The notes: generated from the sequence alone by a model not told the origin. DNA of 57,500 nt from Mesostigma viride (GCA_009746045.1 RPFO01000065.1:2347984-2405483), one strand, 5' to 3'. Shown: positions 11,159 through 21,023, numbered from the stretch's first letter. Translations and numbers: made by a program.

Positions 11159-11416
11159 ACTTTGAAATCATCCACTCGCCCCACTCGCCCCACTCCCCTG
11201 CCTGTTCCATACCCACCCCGCCGGCCCACAAATATACATTACAGACATCCACATGCCGCTATCCATCCCCCCCTGACTACGGACCACTCTCGATCGCCCC
11301 CACACGGCGGTCCCCCACAGGCAACACCGTAACACCGCCCTCCTCCCCAAACTGGATACGCTGCCCTCCTCCCGGCAAACCATAAGCTGACCCACCCGAC
11401 CATCCACCTTGAGTCC

Positions 11417-12115
11417 AGTTAACGTTTCCAAACGCAATGTATACAGTAAGGATATGGTTGCAATGCAGCAATGTGTGAATGTGGTTGGAACGGAGCTTTG
11501 TTAAAATTGGATAATGTTACAGCGCTCACACACTTGATGCTTATACACGAGTTTGCCAAGTCAAGGCAACACACGTGAGGCGGGCTCGCAAGAGATGCCC
11601 AATTGGCACTGGCCTATTCTTTATATACTTGTGCACTGTGCTTTGCTAGTCCTGAGCAGCCTAGGAGGCCTGCTCAGTAATAACACTCCCGGTACAGTAT
11701 TCACAACCTGTACAGCGCCCAGATCCTATACAGTAGGTCTGCCATACAGGCACAGTGACCACAGAGTACAGTCAACAGTGATTATTGCATCTGCACCTAG
11801 AAGTCCAGGACTAAGCCTGCGGTACCACCAGATCACAGGTTAAGGTTCCTATTTCCTGCGTACGACGTATTAATCCAATACCGTCGTAGGTTCAGCACCT
11901 CACTCCTGTCAGCCCAGGAATTACTGTCGACCCCATATGTCGTCGGTAAATATTCACGCCCGACTTAGAAGAACAGCCGGCTCGCGCTCGCGCGCGACCG
12001 GGAAGTCGGAACGCCATAACTTTCTTGATACTTGTCGGAATGAACTCGTTCCGGTGCCGCTGGAATCGCAGAGATATGCCGAATCAGGAACACGCTAATG
12101 CGTTTGGCGTTAACT
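11417..12115 (-). repeat. 3' LTR of element 2 (699 bp)
   Basis: Its right 232 bases match 42736-42967 and its left 469 bases match 26762-27230, sharing the TC at 11884-11885 where the CACTA-like element entered the other LTR. I count about nine mismatches by eye over 699 bases, so the element is fairly young. Confidence 0.93.
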
Positions 12116-12134
12116 CCAATCCTTTCTTTTCTTG
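12116..12134 (-). other. Polypurine tract of element 2
   Basis: On the minus strand AAGAAAAGAAAGGATTGG lies directly before the 3' LTR, the expected position of the plus-strand primer. Confidence 0.7.
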
Positions 12135-12862
12135 AGCTGTGGCAGCTCACACAAGTCTACATACAAACACACACAATGGGTACTGGACATCCTCCCCGAC
12201 TACAAGTCACAACCCGCTGGGCATGACAGTCAGCTTGGATTCCTTATTATATGTACATAGCACCCATACTGGTTCAGGAGCACAAACAAATTACAATGAG
12301 TCCCTATCCCTTCCCGGGAGGCTCGTTGTGTTACCCATGTACAAGAGGTTGGCCAACTGTGGCAGCCCATAGGTGTTCAGCGAAGAACTTGAGAAGTATG
12401 TACAACCTTCAGGACCTTAGGCGAAACCTCACAGATCACCCACAACAGCTCATCAGAAAACATTGCTGACCCCCAGACCGGAGTCGGCGCCGGTCTGCTG
12501 CCCCTTATCGAACCAGACACAACATCTACGCGAAGCACATGCAAAACACAAGCTCATATACTCATTCCAACCGTGGAAAATCAGGGGACCTGTCGCCACC
12601 TCACCAGCATGGTGGTTGGGTCAGCCAGTCCGTGAAACTCCGCCTTAAGACGGCACCAGGGAATCGAACCCCGCCCACAAACCACAGATCTGGGGAAACC
12701 TCAGACTGAGATGAAAACCCCAGATAGACATCTCTCCATCAGAGACAATGTCAGACATTCCCACACCAGAGACATGTCTCACCCCTCAAGGTGTGCTCAG
12801 GATTATGTACAATCAAGCTCCCAGCCTGATATCCAGAGACTTAAGCACCCAGCTCTCAGCTT
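12135..12862 (-). other. 3' untranslated region of element 2
   Basis: There is no coding signal on either strand beyond short chance frames. On the minus strand a perfect B-box-like GGTTCGATTCC lies at about 12665-12676. No A box or cloverleaf can be folded around it, so I do not call a tRNA. Confidence 0.55.
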
Positions 12863-13298
12863 TTAGACAGATAGACCGACTTGACAGTCAGCATTCATGA
12901 GCTTCCTCAGTACATTGTACTGGGCTGGGGCCTTGTGTGGCAGCTTGGTCAATGCATCAGCAGGGTTCTCCTCGCCAGGGATATGCTTCAAGTCAACCAA
13001 ACTGGCCAACTCCTTCAGCAACAAATAATCCAGGTCCCGGCTTCTGGCCAGCTGCTTGTGAACAAACTGGACCATACCCATGCTGTCTGTTAGCAACAAC
13101 GTCTCCATCTGCAAGGTCCAAGGGGTAACTGAAGCCAGCTCCAGCATTAACTCCTTTATGTACAAGCTGGACTGGATCCCCTCGCATATGGCCCTGCATT
13201 CTGCCACATCTGAACTGATACAGACCCTCTTCTGCAGTCTGCTGTACCAGCTGAACAAGCTTGCCCTGCTCTGATAAAAAGCAAACAGAGCAGCAGAT
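12863..13298 (-). pseudogene. RNase H of element 2 (5' end lost)
   Basis: The minus-strand frame has SWYSRLQKR, SSDVAECRA, LLTDSMG and NPADALTK in the order seen in element 1 RNase H (9107-9496). Reading resumes right beside the palindromic insert at 13299 with a stretch that aligns to element 1 just before its SWF motif. About 94 codons present in element 1 between the RT end and this point are missing, so roughly 280 bases were deleted where the insert sits. Confidence 0.8.
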
Positions 13299-13302
13299 CT
13301 AG

Positions 13303-13669
13303 TTAGGTTAAATAGTGCCGGAACCTTTTGTGTACCTAACTAAAACCTGTGCACCTTGGAGGTCAGGGGTTCGAATCCGGACAGCTCCGGCGCATTTAGT
13401 GGTGCGTGCTCAGTGGCCCAGGCGGATGTCTCATATTCAACCCACCCTCCACGAGGCCAGGTTTTAGTTAGGTTAAATAGTGCCGGACCCTTTTGCCGTC
13501 TGAGGCAAATCGGGCCGGAACACTATTTTGCCCGGAATAACCACTTCTGAGCACCCAAGTTAATTCGGCCGAATTAACTTGGGTGCTCAGAAGTGGTTAT
13601 TCCGGGCAAAATAGTGTTCCGGCCCGATTTGCCTCAGACGGCAAAAGGGTCCGGCACTATTTAACCTAA
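13303..13669. mobile_element. Palindromic (foldback) element with CTAG duplication
   Basis: The ends are inverted copies of TTAGGTTAAATAGTGCCGG and the flanks are CTAG at 13299-13302 and 13670-13673. The right 205 bases form a near-perfect palindrome centred at 13569/13570, with arms of about 100 bases and two single-base indels. The left part holds a second copy of the end sequence and, at about 13365-13376, a perfect B-box-like GGTTCGAATCC. It encodes nothing. It is probably a non-autonomous MITE that carries or captured the 3' half of a tRNA. Confidence 0.8.
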
Positions 13670-14497
13670 CTAGGCCTTCACAATGGTCTGTTTATAATCT
13701 CCTCCAGCCTGAAGCCTGATACTCCACTCCCCATCCCTCCTGAACAGGGTAGCCTGCATTCCACAAAACACTACAGGCTTGTTGGGCTCCTGCCACAGCT
13801 CCTTGCCCAGTGAAAACTTGCCACTGATGACAGGAATAAACTTCTTCAGCCAGGTCGTGGGGGCTAGCAAATGCAGATCATCTCCATGCAAACTAGCATA
13901 CACTGGCAGACCCTCCCATTGGGCCAGCAACAAACAGGGATCAACTGAAGACACTTTCAAGCCACACTCACTGATCAGAGCTTCCTGCAGCGTGAGTCTC
14001 CAGATGATTGGGCTCGACCTGAGTCCTTCCAGGCCCTTCAGAATAACCAGGAAATGTTGATGCAGCTCCAGCTTCCAGATAGCAGGCACCTCAACACAGT
14101 AAGGCTCATCCTGCTTCCACACCCTCCTGGCCACTTCTGGATCAGATTTTAAAAATGCCCTCTTGAAGTCCAGCAGCACTGATGACATAGCTGCTCCCCT
14201 GTTCAGCAACCCCACGTAGAGACATAGCAAAATTCTCCATGTGTCGTGTAACATTCCTGGCGTGTACAGCTCCTCTCCTAGCAGACTCCCCGTGCCGTGA
14301 TACTCATTCAGGACAGGCCTGACATGGGGCACTGATACCTCATCCACAACCTTCCTCTTCAGCACAAATCTCAAAGCAAGCTTCCTTGATGCTGGGGGAC
14401 GCCTGTCTGTTGGTGCAGCACACTCAAACTGCAACCACTCCTCCAATGCCTTGGAGAAGGCGAGCTTCCAAGCCTCAAACAAAGTAGGCGAGCTCAT
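13670..14497 (-). pseudogene. Reverse transcriptase of element 2
   Basis: The minus-strand frame of about 275 codons has copia-type RT motifs: DFKRAFLKSD near 14130-14160 and the active site LHGDDLHLL (HGDD at 13877-13888). It is clearly homologous to the element 1 RT, including the HGDD variant and the VLKGLEGLRSSP-like segment. It follows the protease with a stop/frameshift near 14516-14497 and is cut at 13670 by the palindromic insert. Confidence 0.85.
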
Positions 14498-14515
14498 CTC
14501 TTGGACTAGCTGGTA

Positions 14516-14856
14516 CTATGTCAAAGGAGAGTGTGCAGCAAGGCTCCTGTGAGTTATGCCAATACTGCTGGGGTGCAACACAGCTGGAATCACCAAACTG
14601 GCTGCTGGGGGCACCTCCCCTTCATCCCATTTTACACCCTTGACCGGCTTGGCCCTGCACCTGATTGGAAATGTTGTCCTGAAATTTTCTAGGGGAATCA
14701 TCCCCCAGCCATCTCTTCTCAGAGCTGTAGCTCTGATAGAAATCCCAGGATTGCCCAGAAAATTCTGACCCAAAATCACAGGGCCATCATAGTCCTCTAG
14801 GACAAGGAAGGTCACATCCACACCCATGACAGGGGCAGTAACCTCTCCCAACACCC
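14516..14856 (-). pseudogene. Protease of element 2, C-terminal part
   Basis: This minus-strand frame carries the second half of a retropepsin-like domain, with VILGQNFLGNPG as the ILG motif. It aligns to element 1 GNALLGEPFVSYPG. The first half lies on the other side of two later insertions. Taking out the 14860-15488 element with one TTA restores a continuous frame into the protease N-terminal half. Confidence 0.8.
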
Positions 14857-14859
14857 TTA

Positions 14860-15488
14860 GCCCTTGGATGGTACTGGTACCTATTTCTAGTTACCAGTTT
14901 TACTCGTAACTACAAATAGTGACCAGTTTTAGAACCAAGCTGGCGCGAATGCCAGTAGATATTTCCGTGATATTTTTAGGTCTGCTGCTAGAGCTAGATG
15001 TGTAGTACACCCTGATACCGGACATCACTATGTTCAGACCAAGTTTGCAGGGACTAATTAACGGTTACAGTACAGGGGGGTACCCTGGTGCACAGCTGCC
15101 ACTCATTTTTAGCTTCCAGTTATTTTTTGATAGTACAGCTTCGTCCCTGGGTTAACACATGATGTGAGTGTTCAGAAGCCATGCATGGCTACCAATTTAA
15201 CTGCCTTTCCAAGGCCAGGTCCTATAAAGTTATTTAAACCACATAAAATGCATTTTAGGTGTATCATGTCTCGCACCCAGCGGATCCCCCTGGGGGGGGG
15301 GGTCCTTAAAATGTACCCATAAGACATTGCAACATGACCACCAACATGACCCCCAAGTAACTCAATATATGTGTGTGCTTTGGTCCCAATATGGATGGTA
15401 AAATTGTTATTAGGTTGGTTTGTGGACTTTATAGTGCAAAGTGCAACTGGTAACTACTTTTAGGAACGAGTTAGACACCATCCAAGGG
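14860..15488. mobile_element. Harbinger-like non-autonomous DNA transposon with TTA duplication
   Basis: The 629-bp unit has imperfect terminal inverted repeats (about CCCTTGGATGGT at the ends, then TAGTTACCAGTT-like inner blocks) and TTA at 14857-14859 and 15489-15491. It interrupts the element 2 protease, and removing it with one TTA restores the frame. It encodes no transposase. TTA duplications are typical of PIF/Harbinger elements, so that class is an inference. One end could be off by one base. Confidence 0.8.
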
Positions 15489-15491
15489 TTA

Positions 15492-15594
15492 TTAGATGCG
15501 TCCTACCACTGAAATCAGACACCCAGGGGCAACTTGGTTCACCGACCAGCAGTTCTCCTGTATGCTGAGGTCCCATGACAGAAACCTGTGAATT
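15492..15594 (-). pseudogene. Protease of element 2, N-terminal part
   Basis: Read on the minus strand across the copia insertion from 21024 into 15594, the frame gives a DTNSQVSVM protease motif and then PWVSDFSGRT. These align with element 1 DTQAQVSII and PWARVSDFSGKT. The catalytic Asp-Thr falls exactly at the copia insertion duplication. The Gly of DTG is Asn here. Confidence 0.75.
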
Positions 15595-15599
15595 GGTAT

Positions 15600-16320
15600 T
15601 GTCAAGGACATGGTCCTTGTATTTGTACCCACCTGACCTGGCTAGATAGATAGAGGCTCTTGTACAGGAGCCACTGTTCTTTATCCCGTTGGATTTGGCC
15701 TACAAATGAGAAAGTTGTGGCCAGTTTTAGTAATCAGGGATTAGTACCTATGCCAAGTGGATCCTTATAGGCAGCTGACAAATCTGTCTATGTCAGCTGA
15801 CCTATGACATGTCAGATGAGAATCTATGACAGGACAGCTGACTGATTGACATGTACACTGTGCATGTCAGATGTGGCACTGATATGTTCACGCCAGATTT
15901 ACTTTATCATCATCAGATCACACATAGAGAGATCTTTTATTAAATAGTTAGATTACTGTACATCAGTTACAAGATAAGGCTGTACAGCAGTTACAAGATA
16001 AGATTTATTCTTGTCTAGATCTGATTGGTAGCCTGTACACTGACCTAACCTGATTGGTGGCCTGAGTATTACATGAGAATATTCCTAGGCACATTCCTAG
16101 CCAGCCAATCAGGTCATTCCAGTTTTCTGCCTGTGTTTTTTCCTCGAGTTAATAAAACAACTGAGGAGCCTTGCCAAAGGTACTCCTCACTATCATTCTG
16201 CCTCAAACTGAGTCTCTGTCTCTTTGCTCCCATCCTCCATAGCCTGTACCTGCAAGGACAGGCACATTTGGGTTTCAATCACAAGCATTGTAGAGGGCAA
16301 ACCCATTAGTTCTTTCAACA
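15600..16320 (+). repeat. 5' LTR of the copia element (721 bp)
   Basis: This is a direct repeat of 20283-21018. It differs by about two substitutions and by missing 3-4 base blocks totalling 15 bases. Confidence 0.95.
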
Positions 16321-16332
16321 TGGTATCGGAGG
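16321..16332 (+). other. Primer binding site of the copia element
   Basis: TGGTATCGGAGG immediately follows the 5' LTR. It resembles the copia consensus complementary to the 3' end of initiator tRNA-Met, with one or two differences. Confidence 0.75.
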
Positions 16333-16333
16333 T

Positions 16334-17458
16334 TTGATGCCTACCCTGCATTTGAGGAGCAGAGACATTCATCTGACTACCCCAGAGACAACACCCAGAC
16401 CCAGATCAACCATGGAGGATCAAGACACCCAAACTGCTACCAGACAGCCTGACTACACCTCTCTTGTTTCAACAGTTGCCAAGAGCTGCAAGAAATTTGT
16501 TGGTGCAGCTGGTGATGATTACAGCAAGTGGGAGGAGTGGAAGAATTTGTTTTTGGCTGTTGTCAGTCTTTTCAGTTTGGATGCTGTCCTGCTGGGTACT
16601 GAGGAGAATGACAGGGCTGATAAGGCCCTGTGGGCAGCTTTGCTCACCTGTCTAACAGGTGAAGCTGCACGCCTAATGGCCACTGTGGCCAACAAAACTG
16701 GTAGCCAAGCATGGCAGTGTCTCATGGAGAACTATGAGCAAACCAGGCTAACCAAGAGTCACAGGTTTGAGCTGAGGAGCAAGCTGCACCGCCTACTACA
16801 GAAGCTTCCTAACGAGACCATGCAACAGCTTGTGAGGAGGGCGGAGCTTCTACGTGCTGACTACCAGGCCGCAGGGGGAGTCATCCAGGACCGTGATTTT
16901 GCTGCCGTTCTACTGGGAGCACTGACAGACGAGTACCGCCCTGCGCTGGTGTCTGTACGGTTCAACGAGGAGGACCCACTACCTGTGGTGAAGAGGGCAC
17001 TCATGGAGGCGGAGGATCTGCTCAAGGGGGGACGTGCTGTGGTGAAAAAGGAGAGTGCTGGCACTGGCCAGGTCTACCACACCAACAGCAAGGGGAACGG
17101 GGGGACCAAGAAATGCAGTCACTGTGGCCTGTCAAATCACAAGGACAAAGACTGCTGGAAGGAGCATCCTGAGAAGGCCCCACGCTGGTACCCCAACCAG
17201 CACAGGGGGGCAAGGGCGGCAACCGAGGGAACCAGAACAAGGGACGCAACGCACCTGCTGGATCCGCTGCCAACGCAACTCAGGAGGCGGCTGAACTGCC
17301 GCCTGGCTTCTGCATGGTCACCATCGCCGAGGAGTCGCCGTCGACGCCGCCGGAGGCTGCTGCTCTCACGCAGTTTACGTGCGACAACCTCACCTGGGTG
17401 CTGGACTCGGCTGCGAGCAGCCACATGTCCCCGTGCCGTTCTGACTTTGTGTCTCTGA
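16334..17458 (+). CDS. gag: Gag of the copia element
   Basis: The open frame spans 374 codons. The likely initiator is the ATG at 16412 (MEDQDTQTAT), giving a typical copia Gag start. The capsid-like part has KWEEWKNLF, a UBN2/retrotran_gag-type pattern with AWQCLMENYEQTRL, and a CX2CX4HX4C knuckle (CSHCGLSNHKDKDC) at about 17115-17156. After about 17220 the true reading moves to the protease frame, so the Arg-rich end of this frame is not genuine. The protein would form the virus-like particle. Confidence 0.88.
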   Translation: MMPTLHLRSRDIHLTTPETTPRPRSTMEDQDTQTATRQPDYTSLVSTVAKSCKKFVGAAGDDYSKWEEWKNLFLAVVSLFSLDAVLLGTEENDRADKALWAALLTCLTGEAARLMATVANKTGSQAWQCLMENYEQTRLTKSHRFELRSKLHRLLQKLPNETMQQLVRRAELLRADYQAAGGVIQDRDFAAVLLGALTDEYRPALVSVRFNEEDPLPVVKRALMEAEDLLKGGRAVVKKESAGTGQVYHTNSKGNGGTKKCSHCGLSNHKDKDCWKEHPEKAPRWYPNQHRGARAATEGTRTRDATHLLDPLPTQLRRRLNCRLASAWSPSPRSRRRRRRRLLLSRSLRATTSPGCWTRLRAATCPRAVLTLCL

Positions 17459-17820
17459 CCCCCCACAGCAGGGCAATCGCTGGCTCCGGCGGACAGCTGC
17501 ACGCTACCGGCCAGGGCACCATCGCTGTGGAGCTTCCTGGCCACAGCGTGCGCTTGCAAGGAGCGCTGCTTGTACCTGGCCTGAATGCACGACTGCTTTC
17601 AGTCGCGCAACTCGCAAAGGCAGGTCACAAGGTGGATTTCCACAAAGAGACAGTGGTGCTGGATAACAAGCATCACAAGATCGCCATACAGAACAACATC
17701 TACGTTTTACCTGCGGCGAAGACAGCGCCAGCGATGGCTGCTGTGACGGTGGAGCGGCCGGTCAGCCTGCTGCTGCACTGGCGTTTGGGCCATGCTGGTG
17801 CCGACCGCATCAAGAATTAA
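17314..17820 (+). CDS. Protease and integrase N-terminal region of the copia element
   Basis: The aspartic protease motif is WVLDSAASSHM (copia usually has DSGAS or DSGCS, so the Gly is Ala here). After about 100 residues, LLSVAQLAKAGH follows, and then the pre-integrase motif LLLHWRLGHAGADRI with the first zinc-binding His residues. A stop at 17818-17820 interrupts what should be a continuous polyprotein; the integrase core follows in another frame. Confidence 0.88.
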   Translation: MVTIAEESPSTPPEAAALTQFTCDNLTWVLDSAASSHMSPCRSDFVSLTPHSRAIAGSGGQLHATGQGTIAVELPGHSVRLQGALLVPGLNARLLSVAQLAKAGHKVDFHKETVVLDNKHHKIAIQNNIYVLPAAKTAPAMAAVTVERPVSLLLHWRLGHAGADRIKN

Positions 17821-18515
17821 GCTGGTCGCCATACCTGCATCCAACCTGACGACGAGGAGTCCAACTGCGCCTGGCTGCCCATCCTGCCCGGCTGGCTTCA
17901 TCAAGCGACAGCCCTTTCCACCAGGGCAGCGGCGATCCACTGTGCCGCGCGCCAAGCTTCATGGCGACCTGCTGGGCCCGATGAGCGTCGAGTCGCTGGG
18001 GGGCGCCCGCTACTTCTTGGGCATCACTGACGATGCCACTCGGTGGCGATGGGGGTTTGCGCTCAAGACCAAGGATGAGGCGGTGGGGCGGTTTGCAGAG
18101 CTGCTCGTCCGCGATATTCGCCCCTTCTACGCCGGCTCTGTCGTGCTGCGCACCGACAACGACGCGGTCTTCACCGGTCAAGCCTGGCGGGCGGTGTGTG
18201 CTGAACACCGCGTCCACCAGGAGTTCTCCGCGCCTTACTGCCCTGACCAGAACGGCGTAGCGGAGCGGCTCTGGGGCCTGGCAATGGGCATGCCCTCTGG
18301 CGATGTTGACACACGCCGGCCTGGGGAAGGCATACTGGGCATTGGCACTCCAGTGTGCTATTTATATCCTGAACCGCCTGCCGTGCTCCTCGAATCCTGG
18401 TGATGCCACGCCACACTTTTTGCTGACAGGTCATCACGCTGATCTGTCGCACATGCGCATTTTCGGCTGCCGCTATGGCCACTGCTGCACTGGTGTCCGA
18501 CGGCGTTGCACATGA
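17792..18515 (+). pseudogene. Integrase core of the copia element (frameshifted)
   Basis: The core runs in one frame to about 18290 and in another to about 18470. CPSCPAGF supplies zinc-binding Cys, LHGDLLGPM the first D, LRTDNDAVF the second, and NGVAERLW the E. I count exactly 35 residues between the last two, the standard DD35E. GLGKAYWALAL...YILNRLP follows in the second frame. The expected spacer between integrase and RT looks shortened, with the RT frame starting directly after the HMRIFGC motif. Confidence 0.85.
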
Positions 18516-20181
18516 TCCCCTCGCTCAGGTGTTACCCACAACCCCTCTTGATCGTGTTTCCCCTAAATGGGCTCGTTTTTACCCTGACTACATGAGTGTG
18601 CGTGATCTGTTTGATACTTTCTCACTCCACACTAGCTCAGGTTCCACGTCCATCCCCTCCTCTTTTGCTGAGGCCCATGCTAGCCCTGAGTGGCGTGCTG
18701 CGATGGATAGTGAGCTTTCTAGCATTCGCGAACATGCAGTATATTCACTCGTTTCTTCCAAGTCTCTTCCTCGCACTGCCAAGGTCCTTCCATCTCGGTG
18801 GGTGTTTGCTGTCAAAAGCGATGGCCGTTTCAAGGCCCGTTTTGTTGTGAAGGGCTTTGCTCAGCGGGAAGGCATAGATTTCACTGAGGTCTTTAGCCCT
18901 ACTGTTCGTTCCTCCACCATTCGTTTGGCACTAGCTTTTGGTGTCTCGTATGGGTATGTGCTGAAGCAACTTGATGTTCGCACTGCGTTTTTGTACGCCC
19001 CACTTTCTGAGGACGTCTATGTGCGTCCTCCTGCTGGCTTTGAGCAGCGCGATGCCGCTGGTGATGTGCTGGTGTGGAAGCTGCAAGGCAGCCTCTATGG
19101 CATCAAGCAGGCACCACGTAACTGGCACAAAACATTTAGTGCCTATCTTCTCTCCGATGGTGCTGTACAAAGCCCAACGGATTCCTGCCTGTACGTGTAT
19201 CCCACGTCTCGTACGTTTGTGTTTGTCCATGTCGACGACATTATTGCAGGCAGTCCTTCCTCTTCCTGGCTGGCCTCGTGGTCTCATCGTTTGGCCAGCA
19301 AGTTTCAGATCACCGAGTCAGATGACCCTTCTTTTTTCCTCGGTGTTTCTCTCCATGTCGACCCTGTTTCCCGGTCTCTTTCCTTGCACCAAACTGTGTA
19401 TATTGAGGCCCTGGCTGCCCGCTTTGGGCTTTCTCCCTCCTTCCCTGTACGCACCCCGGTCAGTGTGTCCCGTGTTAGTCCCCAACGCGAGGGGGGAATG
19501 CAGCTAAATGCCCCGGACACCCAGCTGTATCAGTCCAAAACCGGTGCCGTGCTGTATGTCGCGCTGTGGACACGTCCAGACATTGCTTTTGCTGTCAACC
19601 AACTGGCCCAGCACATGCAGGCACCCACGGCGGCCCACATGGAGGCTGCCGACCGCCTGATCCGGTACCTCTACACCACGAGGGACAAGGGTCTGCGGTA
19701 TGGTCAGGAAGGGGGGCTGGAGGCCTGGACTGACGCTGACTGGGCTAACTGCCCAGAGTCCAGACGCTCTGTGACGGGCAACCTGGTCCTGTTCCGGGGT
19801 GCGCCCGTGGAGTGGTGCAGCCGCAAGCAACCCATTGTTGCTCTGTCTTCTTGCGAGGCAGAGTACATTGCTGCGAGCAGCGTCACCCAGCTGGTGCTGC
19901 CACTCAGGCGCCTGCTGGGAGACCTGGGTACACCTGTGGAGGGGCCCACGACCGTGCTGTGCGACAACACTGGCGCGGTGGCCCTGGCCAAGGACCCTGT
20001 GCACCCCAAGCGCACCAAGCACATCGACGTGCGCTACCACTTCATCCGTGAGCAGGTGGAGGGGGGCTCCATCTGCATGCGTCACTGCCCTGGCAAGGAC
20101 AAGCTGGCGGACATCTTCACCAAGGCCCTGGGAAGGGCACGGTTCATCACCCTGCGGGACAAGCTGCTGGTGTCTACTTAG
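18475..20181 (+). CDS. Reverse transcriptase and RNase H of the copia element
   Basis: One intact 568-codon frame. The RT region has SRWVFAVKSDG, RFKARFVVKGFAQ, LDVRTAFLYA, the active site FVHVDDIIAG and FFLGVSL. The RNase H region has GLEAWTDADWANC, SSCEAEYIAAS, LCDNTGAVALA, KHIDVRYHFIRE and LADIFTKAL. All are in canonical Ty1/copia order and spacing. It is the best preserved retroelement ORF in the window and serves as a reference for the aberrant elements 1 and 2. Confidence 0.95.
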   Translation: MATAALVSDGVAHDPLAQVLPTTPLDRVSPKWARFYPDYMSVRDLFDTFSLHTSSGSTSIPSSFAEAHASPEWRAAMDSELSSIREHAVYSLVSSKSLPRTAKVLPSRWVFAVKSDGRFKARFVVKGFAQREGIDFTEVFSPTVRSSTIRLALAFGVSYGYVLKQLDVRTAFLYAPLSEDVYVRPPAGFEQRDAAGDVLVWKLQGSLYGIKQAPRNWHKTFSAYLLSDGAVQSPTDSCLYVYPTSRTFVFVHVDDIIAGSPSSSWLASWSHRLASKFQITESDDPSFFLGVSLHVDPVSRSLSLHQTVYIEALAARFGLSPSFPVRTPVSVSRVSPQREGGMQLNAPDTQLYQSKTGAVLYVALWTRPDIAFAVNQLAQHMQAPTAAHMEAADRLIRYLYTTRDKGLRYGQEGGLEAWTDADWANCPESRRSVTGNLVLFRGAPVEWCSRKQPIVALSSCEAEYIAASSVTQLVLPLRRLLGDLGTPVEGPTTVLCDNTGAVALAKDPVHPKRTKHIDVRYHFIREQVEGGSICMRHCPGKDKLADIFTKALGRARFITLRDKLLVST

Positions 20182-20274
20182 ATATGCAGTTGTATATGCC
20201 CACAGGGGCTGAGAGCCTTTTTGCTCTAAGTGTTATACTTGACAGGATAGCACTAGAGCAAGGTCATGTGTTGT

Positions 20275-20282
20275 AAGGGGGG
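20275..20282 (+). other. Polypurine tract of the copia element
   Basis: AAGGGGGG lies directly before the 3' LTR, where plus-strand DNA synthesis would be primed. Confidence 0.75.
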
Positions 20283-21018
20283 TGTCAAGGACATGGTCCT
20301 TGTATTTGTACCCACCTGACCTGGCTAGATAGATAGAGGCTCTTGTACAGGAGCCACTGTTCTTTATCCCGTTGGATTTGGCCTACAAATGAGAAAGTTG
20401 TGGCCAGTTTTAGTAATCAGGGATTAGTACCTATGCCAAGTGGATCCTTATTATAGGCAGCTGACAAATCTGTCTATGTCAGCTGACCTATGACATGTCA
20501 GATGAGAATCTATGACAGGACAGCTGACTGATTGACATGTACACTGTGCATGTCAGATGTGGCACTGCATGATATGTTCACGCCAGATCGATTTACTTCA
20601 TCATCATCAGATCACACATAGAGAGATCTTTTATTAAATAGTTAGATTACTGTACATCAGTTACAAGATAAGGCTGTACAGCAGTTACAAGATAAGATTT
20701 ATTCTTGTCTAGATCTGATTGGTAGCCTGTACACTGACCTAACCTGATTGGTGGCCTGAGTATTACATGAGAATATTCCTAGGCACATTCCTAGCCAGCC
20801 AATCAGGTCATTCCAGTTTTCTGCCTGTGTTTTTTCCTCGAGTTAATAAAACAACTGAGGAGCCTTGCCAAAGGTACTCCTCACTATCATTCTGCCTCAA
20901 ACTGAGTCTCTGTCTCTTTGCTCCCATCCTCCATAGCCTGTACCTGCAAGGACAGGCACATTTGGGTTTCAATCGCAAGCATTGTATGTAGAGGGCAAAC
21001 CCATTAGTTCTTTCAACA
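20283..21018 (+). repeat. 3' LTR of the copia element (736 bp)
   Basis: It matches 15600-16320 and carries one extra 3-base and three extra 4-base blocks (near 20450, 20570, 20590 and 20985). It ends TTTCAACA, followed by the GGTAT duplication. Confidence 0.95.
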
Positions 21019-21023
21019 GGTAT

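Larger units (their letters stand above)
15600..21018 (+). mobile_element. Ty1/copia retrotransposon inside element 2
   Basis: This is a complete 5.4 kb element. LTRs lie at 15600-16320 and 20283-21018, with TGTC...AACA termini and target duplication GGTAT (15595-15599 and 21019-21023). The primer site TGGTATCGGAGG follows the 5' LTR and a polypurine AAGGGGGG precedes the 3' LTR. The gene order is standard: Gag, protease, integrase, reverse transcriptase, RNase H. Several frameshifts separate Gag, protease, integrase and RT. Since it sits in element 2, it inserted later. Confidence 0.96.

Noticed and set aside
11553-11843. A 96-codon ORF also found at 26898-27188
   Set aside because: Both lie on the opposite strand inside the two LTRs of element 2, so the duplication reflects the LTR and not a gene family. 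The matching ORFs at 16073 and 20767 are likewise inside the copia LTRs.
13355-13400. Possible tRNA gene (GGTTCGAATCC)
   Set aside because: Only the T-arm/B-box is recognisable; no A box, anticodon arm or acceptor stem can be found. The same applies to the B-box-like word near 12670.
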